64,000 nucleotides of DNA from Agromyces mangrovi. GTDB lineage: Bacteria; Actinomycetota; Actinomycetes; Actinomycetales; Microbacteriaceae. The notes beneath the pieces are model-generated. The model saw only the letters and a list, made by a program, of their open reading frames with translations, was not told the DNA's origin and made no database searches. Below, in pieces: positions 40,946 through 50,341 of the stretch (positions are counted from its first letter, which is position 1; the number at the start of each line of letters is the position of its first letter). The stretch covers positions 1,922,001-1,986,000 of the forward strand of contig NZ_AP027737.1 of NCBI RefSeq assembly GCF_030296695.1. Direction: 5' to 3'. The position numbers and the translations under genes were made by a program.

Positions 40946-42256
40946 CTAGCCGACCAGCTCGTTCAGCAGCACGATCGCCTCGTCCCAGGCCTCCTGCGTG
41001 GAGACCTCACCGCGGTCGAGCTTCTGCAGCGGCGGTCCGAAGACGTTCTCCTGGATGACGGAGTCGTCCGGACCCTTGAACTGCGCGACCACGCCGACCG
41101 AGCGACCCGCGAGGATCTCGCCGACCGGGGCGTCGTTGAAGAACTCGTTCGGCGTCGGGTTCGACGCGAGCTCGTCCTGTGCGGCGACGGTGCTCGGGAA
41201 CGTGCCGGCCGCCTCGAACTGCGCGACCTGCTGCTCGGGCTGGGTCAGCCAGTCGGCCAGCGCCGCGGCAGCGGCCTGGTGCTCGCTGGTCTCGGGAACG
41301 GCGAGGAACGCGCCGCCCCAGTTCGCCGCGCCGCCGGGGAAGACGTCGGCGAAGTCCCAGCCGGTGGTGGCGTCGCCGCCGCCGGCCTCGGTGTTGCCCT
41401 GCACGACGCCGAGCATCCAGCCCGGGCAGACGAACGTGGCGAAGGTGCCGTCGACGAACGACTTGCCGCCGTTCCAGTCCCAGGCCGCCTGGGCGGCCGA
41501 CAGGCCGTCCTCGGTCGCGGAGCCGAGCAGCTCGAAGCGCTCCTGCAGCTCGGCGTTGCCCTCGACGTTCAGCTCGCCGTCGGCGGTGTAGTAGCCCTCG
41601 TCGAGCTGGTTCACCATGGCGTTCCAGACGAAGCCGGAGTGGTCGTACCAGGCCTTGCCGGTGGCCTCCTGGTAGTCGCGGCCGACGTCGAAGAAGTGCT
41701 CCCAGTCGCCGTCGATGAGCTCGGCCACCTCGGCGCGGTCGCTCGGCAGGCCGGCCTCCTCGAACAGGGCGCCGTTGTAGCAGAGGCCCTCGGGGCCGAT
41801 GTCGGTGCCGTAGCCGATGACGCGGCCGTCGGCGTCGGTGGCCTGGGCGTACTTCCAGTCGACCCAGTCGCCCGAGCGGTCCTCGATGCCGAAGTCGCGC
41901 AGGTCGACGAAGGTGTCGGAGACCTCCATGATCGAGCCGAGCCAGCCCTCCTCGATCGCGACGATGTCCGACAGGCCCGAACCGGCGGCGATCTTGGTGA
42001 ACGCGTCGGTGCGGGCGTTGCCGCCGGTGTCGATGTTGGTCGCCTCGATCGTGATGTTCGGGTTCTCCTCCATGTACTGCTCGTAGAGGTCGTCGTAGCC
42101 GAACGTGCCGAACGTGGTGATCGTCAGCGTGATGGGCTCGTCGCTCGCAGCCTCGTCGGTGCCGCCTCCGTCGGAGGAACAGGCACTGGCGAGGAGGGCG
42201 ACGGATGCCGCGCCGGCGAGTGCCGCCGCGACCTTCGTGTGGCGTGAGAGCTTCAC
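40946..42256 (-). CDS. ABC sugar transporter substrate-binding lipoprotein, probable cellobiose/beta-glucoside binder
   Basis: A 436-residue secreted lipoprotein of extracellular solute-binding family 1. The N-terminus KLSRHTKVAAALAGAASVALLASACSSD has lipobox ASAC followed by a Gly/Asp linker. The GTG at 42256 is chosen because AAAGGAG lies five bases upstream; an in-frame GTG two codons earlier is less well placed. It heads the operon that encodes both permeases, a GH1 beta-glucosidase and a LacI regulator. Three identical LacI-type palindromes lie 47-138 bases upstream. Ligand is inferred from the operon and the shared operator with the cellulase. Confidence 0.9.
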   Translation of the reverse strand: MKLSRHTKVAAALAGAASVALLASACSSDGGGTDEAASDEPITLTITTFGTFGYDDLYEQYMEENPNITIEATNIDTGGNARTDAFTKIAAGSGLSDIVAIEEGWLGSIMEVSDTFVDLRDFGIEDRSGDWVDWKYAQATDADGRVIGYGTDIGPEGLCYNGALFEEAGLPSDRAEVAELIDGDWEHFFDVGRDYQEATGKAWYDHSGFVWNAMVNQLDEGYYTADGELNVEGNAELQERFELLGSATEDGLSAAQAAWDWNGGKSFVDGTFATFVCPGWMLGVVQGNTEAGGGDATTGWDFADVFPGGAANWGGAFLAVPETSEHQAAAAALADWLTQPEQQVAQFEAAGTFPSTVAAQDELASNPTPNEFFNDAPVGEILAGRSVGVVAQFKGPDDSVIQENVFGPPLQKLDRGEVSTQEAWDEAIVLLNELVG

Positions 42257-42302
42257 GGTCACTCCTTTGTGTGTGTGCGTGGGGTCGGAATGCTGCTCGC
42301 CT

Positions 42303-42394
42303 GAGAGCGCTCTCTTCCACATCGTGAGAGCGCTCTCACGCTTGCGGGGACGATGCTTGCACGCCGATTCGGGCGCTGTCAAGAGAGCGCTCTC
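42303..42394. promoter_or_regulatory. three LacI-type (CebR/CelR-like) operators upstream of the beta-glucoside operon
   Basis: Perfect GAGAGCGCTCTC palindromes at 42303-42314, 42327-42338 (extended to TGAGAGCGCTCTCA from 42325) and 42383-42394. The first two are 24 bases apart and the third is 56 bases from the second. Multiple spaced copies allow looping or strong repression. Confidence 0.8.
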
Positions 42395-42508
42395 ACGAAT
42401 CTCGGAATCCGTGTCGATCGTGACCGTTCCGTGACCGGATCCGCCGCTGGGCAGGCGAGCGGATGCCCCTGAGGTGCTGTTCGCCCAGAGCGAACGCGCG
42501 ACCCGCAG

Positions 42509-42514
42509 TAGGCT
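42509..42514 (+). promoter_or_regulatory. -10 box of a probable leaderless mRNA (VanY-like gene)
   Basis: TAGGCT ends seven bases before the ATG at 42522, with no Shine-Dalgarno sequence. Confidence 0.5.
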
Positions 42515-42521
42515 CGTCGGC

Positions 42522-43334
42522 ATGGCCGCCGCTACCCGATCCCGGGCCTCGCGCCAGGGGCGCCGCACCACCACGATCGTCGTCTCCATCGTCGTGGCCG
42601 TCGTCGCCGCGCTCGGCGCGGGCGCGCTGTTCGGCGCATTCGGTGGGGCGCTCGGCACCTCCGCCGAGCCGACGCCGACCCCCACACAGGCGCCCCGACC
42701 CGAGCCCGCCGCAACGCCCACGGCCGAGGCCGTCGACACGTTCGATCGCCAGGCCAACTCGCTCGACGACCCGAACAGCATCTGGGTCGTGGTCAACAAG
42801 CTCAACCCGCTCGAGCCGGCGAACTTCGTGCCCGCCGACCTGGTGCAGGTGCCGGTCGCCCACACCTGGGTGCCCGAGATGCGACAGGAGGCATCCGATG
42901 CCATCGTCGCGATGTTCACCGCCGCCACCGACGAGGCCGGCCTCGCGCTCGCCTCGAACTCCGCGTACCGCAGCTACGACGCGCAGGTCGCGATCTACAC
43001 CGGCAACGACCTGCTCACCGCGCGGCCGGGCTACAGCGAGCACCAGACCGGCCTCACCATGGACATCGGCGCCGCATCGGGCGTGTGCTCGCTCGACGTG
43101 TGCCTCGCCGACACCCCCGAGGGCATCTGGCTGCGCGACAACGCCTGGCGGTTCGGCTTCATCCTGCGCTACCCGGCCGACAAGACCGAGGTGACCGGCT
43201 ACCAGTTCGAGCCGTGGCACTTCCGCTACGTCGGCACCGACCTCTCGACCGAGATGCAGGAGACGGGCGTCACGACGCTCGAGGAGTTCTTCGGGCTCCC
43301 GCCCGCCCCGGAATACCCGGCCGATCAGGGGTAG
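42522..43334 (+). CDS. D-alanyl-D-alanine carboxypeptidase, VanY/LAS family
   Basis: A 270-residue envelope enzyme. An N-terminal membrane helix (TTTIVVSIVVAVVAALGAGALF, residues ~17-38) is followed by a Pro/Thr/Ala linker and the peptidase domain. The zinc-site motifs are SEHQTGLTMDIG (His, Asp) and EPWHFRYVG (His), and NSAYRSYDAQV is the substrate-side motif. It trims the terminal D-Ala of peptidoglycan stem peptides outside the membrane. A leaderless transcript is likely. It precedes the MFS gene by 31 bases but is not obviously linked in function. Confidence 0.88.
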   Translation: MAAATRSRASRQGRRTTTIVVSIVVAVVAALGAGALFGAFGGALGTSAEPTPTPTQAPRPEPAATPTAEAVDTFDRQANSLDDPNSIWVVVNKLNPLEPANFVPADLVQVPVAHTWVPEMRQEASDAIVAMFTAATDEAGLALASNSAYRSYDAQVAIYTGNDLLTARPGYSEHQTGLTMDIGAASGVCSLDVCLADTPEGIWLRDNAWRFGFILRYPADKTEVTGYQFEPWHFRYVGTDLSTEMQETGVTTLEEFFGLPPAPEYPADQG

Positions 43335-43365
43335 CGTGAGTCGCGGGGACCGATCGGGAGGCGAC

Positions 43366-44628
43366 ATGTCCGACGGGATGCACCGCGACCGACGCACCGA
43401 CTCGCGTCTGGCGATGGGCGTGCTCATCACGAGCCAGTTGCTCGCCGGACTCGGCGTGGCGACGGGCATCGCCGTCGGCGGCATCCTCGTCGAGGACCTC
43501 ACCGGCGCCGTCGCGCTCGCGGGCCTCGCGCAGACCGCGGTCGTGCTCGGCGCGGGCCTGCTCGCGGTGCCGATGGCCCGCCTCGCCGTTGCTCGCGGGC
43601 GACACGTCGCGCTCGGCGCCGGCTACGTGGCCGCGGCCGTCGGCGCTGCGCTCATCGTGCTCGCGGCCGTCACCGGGGCCACGTGGGTGCTGTTGCCCGG
43701 ATTCGCGGGCATCGGCGCGGCCACGGCGGCCGGCCTCCAGGCGCGGTTCGCGGCCCCAGAGGTCGTGCGTCCCGAGTTCCAGGCGCGCGCGATGTCGATC
43801 GTGCTGTGGGCCACCACGATCGGCGCGGTCGCCGGGCCGAACCTGTCCGAGTGGGGCGATGCGGTCGGCCGGGGCGTCGGCCTGCCCGCGTTCGTCGGCC
43901 CGTTCGCGTTCTCGTTCGTGGTGTTCGCGCTGAGCGCGGTGATCGTCGCCGCCCTGCTGCGTACGCCGCCAGCCGGCACCCTGCAGGGCGAGGAGCCCGA
44001 GGCGGGAGCCGCCGCCGACGACGCCCCCGCGCCGACCGCGTTCCGCGCCCTCCGCACGGCCGTGCGCGAGCCCACCGCGCTGCTCGCGATCCTCGCGATC
44101 GTGTGCGCGCACACCGTCATGGTCGGCGTGATGGTCATGACCCCCGTGCACCTGCACGTGCACGGCCTCGGCATCTCGCTCATCGGCCTGGTCGTCTCGA
44201 TCCACATCCTCGGCATGTACGGCGCGAGCCCGCTCATGGGCTGGCTGGTCGACCGCATCGGCTCGGTGCGCGTCATCGGAATCAGCGTCGTCGTGCTGGC
44301 CGTCGCCGTCACGGTCGGCGGTGTCTGGGGCAGCGGATTCATCGGTGCATCCCTCGCCCTCGGCCTGCTGGGACTCGGCTGGTCGGCGGGCCTCATCGGC
44401 GGCTCGGCACTGCTCACCCACGCGGTCGACCGGCGCCTGCGCGTACCCCTCCAGGGGGCGACGGATGCGGCTATGAACCTCGCCGCGGCCGCCTCGGCGG
44501 CGTTCTCCGGGCTGATTCTCAGCGCCGGTGGGTACGGCGCCGTGAATGCCGTCGCCGCGGTCATCCTGCTGCCGGTCGTGGTCGCCGCGATCCGCGTCGT
44601 GGTGCGGAAGTCGCCGGTCAGCAGCTGA
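43366..44628 (+). CDS. MFS transporter
   Basis: A 420-residue major-facilitator protein with about 12 membrane helices. The ATG at 43366 is preferred over GTG 43336 because GGGAGG lies four bases upstream. A variable loop of ~30 residues rich in Glu/Ala/Pro separates the two six-helix halves (near residue 210). A DRIGSVRVIG loop in the second half is the conserved MFS motif A variant. Substrate unknown; the sequence is closest in style to unassigned drug- or metabolite-type carriers. Confidence 0.82.
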   Translation: MSDGMHRDRRTDSRLAMGVLITSQLLAGLGVATGIAVGGILVEDLTGAVALAGLAQTAVVLGAGLLAVPMARLAVARGRHVALGAGYVAAAVGAALIVLAAVTGATWVLLPGFAGIGAATAAGLQARFAAPEVVRPEFQARAMSIVLWATTIGAVAGPNLSEWGDAVGRGVGLPAFVGPFAFSFVVFALSAVIVAALLRTPPAGTLQGEEPEAGAAADDAPAPTAFRALRTAVREPTALLAILAIVCAHTVMVGVMVMTPVHLHVHGLGISLIGLVVSIHILGMYGASPLMGWLVDRIGSVRVIGISVVVLAVAVTVGGVWGSGFIGASLALGLLGLGWSAGLIGGSALLTHAVDRRLRVPLQGATDAAMNLAAAASAAFSGLILSAGGYGAVNAVAAVILLPVVVAAIRVVVRKSPVSS

Positions 44629-44814
44629 TTCCAGGGGCGGTCGAGCGGATGCCTCCGAGGCATCCGAATCTCGAACAGTGCTCATGTTCCACTCAGGAAA
44701 CGTGACGGATTCGCCCAGACGGGGCTGGAACCGTGTCCGGCGGCCCGAATCCGCGCGACGCTGCGCCCCCTCAGCCCCCGATTCCTCTGGGCCCCCGAAC
44801 CCCCTGGATCTTTC

Positions 44815-45924
44815 GTGCAGAACACCTCCTTCCACCGTGCCCGCGCACGGGTGGCCGCGCTGCCCGCGACCACCATGCGCCGTGTCGTCCTCTCCACCGC
44901 CGCCTTCGGCGCCGTCGCCGCGTGCGCCCTCGGCGCCGTCGTGACGAACGCTTGGGCGGAGCCCAAGTCGCTGACCGCTGCCGCGCAGGCCTCGCTCGAG
45001 AACGCCGCGCTCGTCGCATCCGTCACCCCCGCGCCCGCCGAACCCGTCGTGTTCGCCGGTGCGTCGATCGACGAGATCCCCGTCACCGGCGGCACCGAGG
45101 TGTCGGTCGAGGGCACCGACCTCACGATGGTCGCCGCGGTCGCCGTCGACGGCGACGAGGTCGCGATCACCGAGCACGCCGACGATGCCATCTCGTTCGA
45201 GGTGCCCGCGTCCGACGCCGGCCGCACCGGCGACGTCGACGTCACGTTCCTCGACGAGGACGGCGACGAGGTCTCAGTGGTCGACCCCGCCGCCGTCGTG
45301 GACAACTCGGCGTCGGTCGCCGGCACCGAGCTGGTGCAGGAGCTGACCGCCAACGGCGTGCTCGCTCCCGTCGCCGACGAGGCCGAGTCCGATGCCACCG
45401 AGGCGACCGCCTCCGCCGCCGGCGAGTCCGAGGCATCCGACGCCCTCGTGCTCACCTACGTGGCCGACCCGGCCATCGAGAAGCAGATGCGCTACGTCAT
45501 GAAGTACTGGAAGTCGTACAACAGCGCGAAGTACATCGTGATCCCGGGCGCCGACTGCGCGAACTTCACCAGCCAGTCGCTCGCTGCCCGTGGCTGGAAG
45601 TTCACGTCCGACTGGTACTACACCGCCGCCGGCTACTCCCCGAGCTGGATCAGCTCGACCGCGATGCGCGACTACCTCGCGACGCAGACCAACCGCGCGA
45701 CGAACCTCGGCACCGACCGCTCGCAGGTGAAGGTCGGCGACGTCGCCCAGTTCGACTGGGACGACTCGGGCGACCGCGACCACACCACGATCGTCAGCCG
45801 CGTCGAGCACACCGACTCCGGCACCAAGGTCTGGGTCGCCGGCCACACCAAGGACTCCGACTACTGGAACGTCGACGAGGCGATCGCCTCCGGCGGCTCC
45901 GTCTACTTCTGGAGCATCCACTAG
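44815..45924 (+). CDS. secreted amidase-domain (Amidase_6-like) protein
   Basis: A 369-residue exported protein. A basic, ~25-residue stretch precedes the hydrophobic signal VVLSTAAFGAVAACALGAVV (cleavage near residue 47). An IPT/TIG-like beta domain (residues ~70-155; SIDEIPVTGGTEVSVEGTDL) and an acidic Ala/Glu linker lead to a cell-wall-hydrolase-like domain. In it YNSAKYIVIPGADCANFTSQ carries the catalytic Cys, with His in RDHTTIVSRV and GHTKDSDYWN near the end. The start GTG 44815 (GGATC upstream) is chosen; ATG 44875 would also keep the signal. Likely acts on cell-wall peptide or amide bonds. Confidence 0.78.
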   Translation: MQNTSFHRARARVAALPATTMRRVVLSTAAFGAVAACALGAVVTNAWAEPKSLTAAAQASLENAALVASVTPAPAEPVVFAGASIDEIPVTGGTEVSVEGTDLTMVAAVAVDGDEVAITEHADDAISFEVPASDAGRTGDVDVTFLDEDGDEVSVVDPAAVVDNSASVAGTELVQELTANGVLAPVADEAESDATEATASAAGESEASDALVLTYVADPAIEKQMRYVMKYWKSYNSAKYIVIPGADCANFTSQSLAARGWKFTSDWYYTAAGYSPSWISSTAMRDYLATQTNRATNLGTDRSQVKVGDVAQFDWDDSGDRDHTTIVSRVEHTDSGTKVWVAGHTKDSDYWNVDEAIASGGSVYFWSIH

Positions 45925-45939
45925 CCCCGGCTACTTCCG

Positions 45940-45997
45940 CGAGTCGTCACGAAGAGTCGCTTCGGGCACCTGAATTCCGGCACTTCGTGACGACTCG
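45940..45997. repeat. 58-bp palindromic element, family A copy 3
   Basis: Perfect outer arms CGAGTCGTCACGAA at the left and TTCGTGACGACTCG at the right. It lies between the convergent amidase-domain gene and treZ, where it could also serve as a terminator. Confidence 0.85.
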
Positions 45998-46014
45998 ATG
46001 CCCGGCGCGGTGGG

Positions 46015-47763
<1,749 letters not shown>

Positions 47764-47848
47764 GTCGTTCCCCTCCAGTGTTCGTCTCGTCGCGCCGACT
47801 GCGGGTCGAGCGGATGCCGCGGGGCTGCACCCGCCCCCTCCGCACCGG

Positions 47849-50341
47849 TCACGCCGGCCCCAGCAGCGCCACCGGGTACGTCGCGAGCAGCTCGCCCAGC
47901 GGCACCGCGCCGCCCTCGAACCGGCGCCCGGTCAGCACGTCGACCGTCGGCCCCGAGTGCCGCAGCAGCACCGTGCCCGCCCACGGGTCGTCGCCGCGGG
48001 CGGCGAGCCCGACCGGCAGGCGCGTCGCCACCGCGAGCGCCCCGCCGCGGTCGAACGCGATCGCGTGGGCGGCCGCGGGTCCGGTCACGGCCATCGGCGT
48101 GTACCGCGTGAACAGCTCCGGACGGTCGCGCCGCAGCCGCAGTACCCGCGAGGTCGCGAGCAGCTTCGCCGCGCCGGTCTCGTCGACCGGTGGCAGCGCG
48201 CCCGCGTCGATCTCGGCGAGCAGGCGCCGGCGCTCGCCGAAGTCCACGGGCCGCCGGTTGTCGGGGTCGACGAGGCTCGTCTCCCACAGCTCGCTGCCCT
48301 GGTACACGTCGGGCACGCCCGGACCGGCGAGCTGCACGAGCTTCGCCGACAGCGAGTTCGACCAGCCCGGCGCCGAGAGCTCCGCGACGAGCCCCTCGAC
48401 GATCTCGCGGGCGCGCGGGTCGTCGAAGGCGGCGTCGACGGCACGGTGCATCCGCTGCTCGAAGGCCTCGTCGGGTGCGGTCCAGGTGGTCGAGACGGAT
48501 GCCTCGCGCGACGCCTTCTCGGCGTAGGCGTGCAGCCGCTCGCGCGACGCGGGCCACGACCCGACGATCGCCTGCCAGAGCAGCGCGTCGAACGGCCCGT
48601 CGCCCGTGGGCGCGATCGCGCGCAGTTCGCCGAGCGCCGCCGCCCACCACTCGGGCACCTCGGCGAGCACCGAGAGGCGCGCCCGCACGTCCTCGCCGCG
48701 CTTCGTGTCGTGCGTCGAGAGCGTCGTCATCGAGTGCGGCCACTCGGCCTGCCGCCGGGCGAACCGCTCGTGCAGCGTCGGCACGTCGATCGCGAACTCC
48801 GACGGGTCGGCGCCCACCTCGGTCAGCGTGCCGAGCCGGGTCGCCCGGTAGAACGCCGTGTCCTCGACGCCCTTGGCCATGACCATGCCGCTCGTCTGCT
48901 GGAAGCGCACGGCAGCCGGATGCTCCGGGTCGCCCAGTACCGCCGCGACCGCGTCGATCGTGCCCGCCAGCTCCGGCCGGCGCGAGCGCGCCTCGCGCAC
49001 CGCGTGCTCCAGGTGTTCCCGCCCGTACGGCAGATACGACCGGTACACCGGGAAGCAGCTCAGTACCTCCGCGACCGCATCCGCGACCACCTCAGTCGAC
49101 CGAGTACGCAAACTGCGCGAATCGTCGCTGCGTTCTGACACTTTGCGTACTCCGTCGGTCACGGCGTCGTGCGTCGGAGTACGCAAAGTGCGGGAATCCG
49201 CGGGCGATTGCAGCGTTCTGCGCACTCTGTCAGCGGGGGAGCGGCCGGGCGCGACGAGCTCGCGCGTGAGGCGCAGCACCTCGGAGCGGAGGATGCCGTC
49301 GGCGATCGCACGCTTCGTGCCGTGGATGAGGTCGGGCCAAGCGGGCGCGGGCGTGCCGCCGCGCAGTTCGGTGTCGAGCGCGTCGAGCGCCGCCTCGCCG
49401 GCGGGGTCGACGAAGACGCGGTCGATGTCGTCGAGCGCGTCGTAGCCGCTCGTGCCGTCGGCCTCCCAGTGCGGCGGCAGCGGCTCGTCGCCCTCGAGGA
49501 TCTTCTCGACCAGCACGTACGCGGGCCCCGTCGCCGCGGCGAGGCGGTCGAGGTAGCCGCCCGGGTCGCGCAGCCCGTCGGGGTGGTCGACGCGCAGCCC
49601 GTCGGCGAGCCCCTCGCGCAGCCAGCGCACGATCTCGGCGTGCGACTCGTCGAACACCCAGGGGACCTCGACGCGGATCGCCGCCAACGTGTTCACCGCG
49701 AAGAACCGCCGGTAGTTGAGGTCGAAGTCGGCGCGCCGCCAGTCGATCAGCTCGTAGTGCTGCCGGTCGTGGACGGCGACCGGGTCGTCGCCTGCGACGG
49801 CGGTTCCGGATGCCACGGGGAACCGGTGGTCCCAGTAGTGCAGCTCGAACCGCGGCTCGTCCGCGTCGTCGTGCGCCGGGCCCGGGGCATCCGCCTCGAC
49901 CAGCCGCAGCGACGCCACGTCCCCCGCTGAACCGAGCACGGGCAGCCGCAGCCGCCCGCCGCCGAACTCCCAGTCGATGTCGAACGCCTCGGCGAAGCGC
50001 GACGAGCGCCCGTGCTCGAGCACGTCCCACCACCAGCGCATCGCGGCGGGCGTCGCCACGCCGACGTGGTTCGGCACGGTGTCGACGAGCACGCCGAGGT
50101 CGTGCGCGCGCGCGGCCGCGACCGCTCGCGCGAGCCCCTCGGCGCCGCCGCGCGCCGGGTCGACGCGCGAGTGGTCGACCACGTCGTAGCCGTGGTCGCT
50201 GCCCGCCTCCGACTCCAGCAGCGGGGAGAGATAGAGCCAGTCGGCGCCGAGCGCGTGCACGTAGTCGGCGATCTCGGCGACCCGGTCGAGGTCGAAGCCC
50301 GCGCGTACCTGCAGGCGGTAGGTCGAGACCGGTCGGCGCAT
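47849..50341 (-). CDS. treY: malto-oligosyltrehalose synthase (TreY) with in-frame palindromic insert
   Basis: An 830-residue GH13 enzyme that converts the reducing end of maltooligosaccharides to a trehalose unit. Landmarks are [20 protein letters not shown] at the N-terminus, [27 protein letters not shown] (nucleophile Asp), [15 protein letters not shown] (acid/base Glu) and FPVYRSYLP. About 42 residues between RELVAPGRS and [18 protein letters not shown] are encoded by two 51-bp palindromic elements plus a 24-bp spacer (49102-49227), all in frame. They sit in a linker where TreY proteins vary, so the enzyme may remain active. Start codon overlaps the GlgX stop by one base. Confidence 0.93.
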   Translation of the reverse strand: MRRPVSTYRLQVRAGFDLDRVAEIADYVHALGADWLYLSPLLESEAGSDHGYDVVDHSRVDPARGGAEGLARAVAAARAHDLGVLVDTVPNHVGVATPAAMRWWWDVLEHGRSSRFAEAFDIDWEFGGGRLRLPVLGSAGDVASLRLVEADAPGPAHDDADEPRFELHYWDHRFPVASGTAVAGDDPVAVHDRQHYELIDWRRADFDLNYRRFFAVNTLAAIRVEVPWVFDESHAEIVRWLREGLADGLRVDHPDGLRDPGGYLDRLAAATGPAYVLVEKILEGDEPLPPHWEADGTSGYDALDDIDRVFVDPAGEAALDALDTELRGGTPAPAWPDLIHGTKRAIADGILRSEVLRLTRELVAPGRSPADRVRRTLQSPADSRTLRTPTHDAVTDGVRKVSERSDDSRSLRTRSTEVVADAVAEVLSCFPVYRSYLPYGREHLEHAVREARSRRPELAGTIDAVAAVLGDPEHPAAVRFQQTSGMVMAKGVEDTAFYRATRLGTLTEVGADPSEFAIDVPTLHERFARRQAEWPHSMTTLSTHDTKRGEDVRARLSVLAEVPEWWAAALGELRAIAPTGDGPFDALLWQAIVGSWPASRERLHAYAEKASREASVSTTWTAPDEAFEQRMHRAVDAAFDDPRAREIVEGLVAELSAPGWSNSLSAKLVQLAGPGVPDVYQGSELWETSLVDPDNRRPVDFGERRRLLAEIDAGALPPVDETGAAKLLATSRVLRLRRDRPELFTRYTPMAVTGPAAAHAIAFDRGGALAVATRLPVGLAARGDDPWAGTVLLRHSGPTVDVLTGRRFEGGAVPLGELLATYPVALLGPA
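49102..49152. repeat. 51-bp palindromic element, family B copy 2, inside treY
   Basis: Begins GAGTACGCAAACTG and ends CACTTTGCGTACTC. It is exactly 51 bp (17 codons) and keeps the treY frame, encoding the stretch [17 protein letters not shown] on the minus strand. Confidence 0.85.
49177..49227. repeat. 51-bp palindromic element, family B copy 3, inside treY, right arm decayed
   Basis: Left arm GAGTACGCAAAGTGCGGGAA is identical to copy 1, while the right arm has drifted (CTGCGCACTC instead of TTGCGTACTC). It is the same length, 24 bp from copy 2, and in the treY frame ([15 protein letters not shown]). Confidence 0.8.

Noticed and set aside
49102..49227. Two direct repeats considered as the start of a CRISPR array
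   Set aside because: Only two units, each internally palindromic, inside a translated gene, with no cas genes in the window.
47849..50341. treY considered as a pseudogene because of the insert
   Set aside because: The insert is a multiple of three without stop codons and lies in a variable linker; all catalytic motifs are present.
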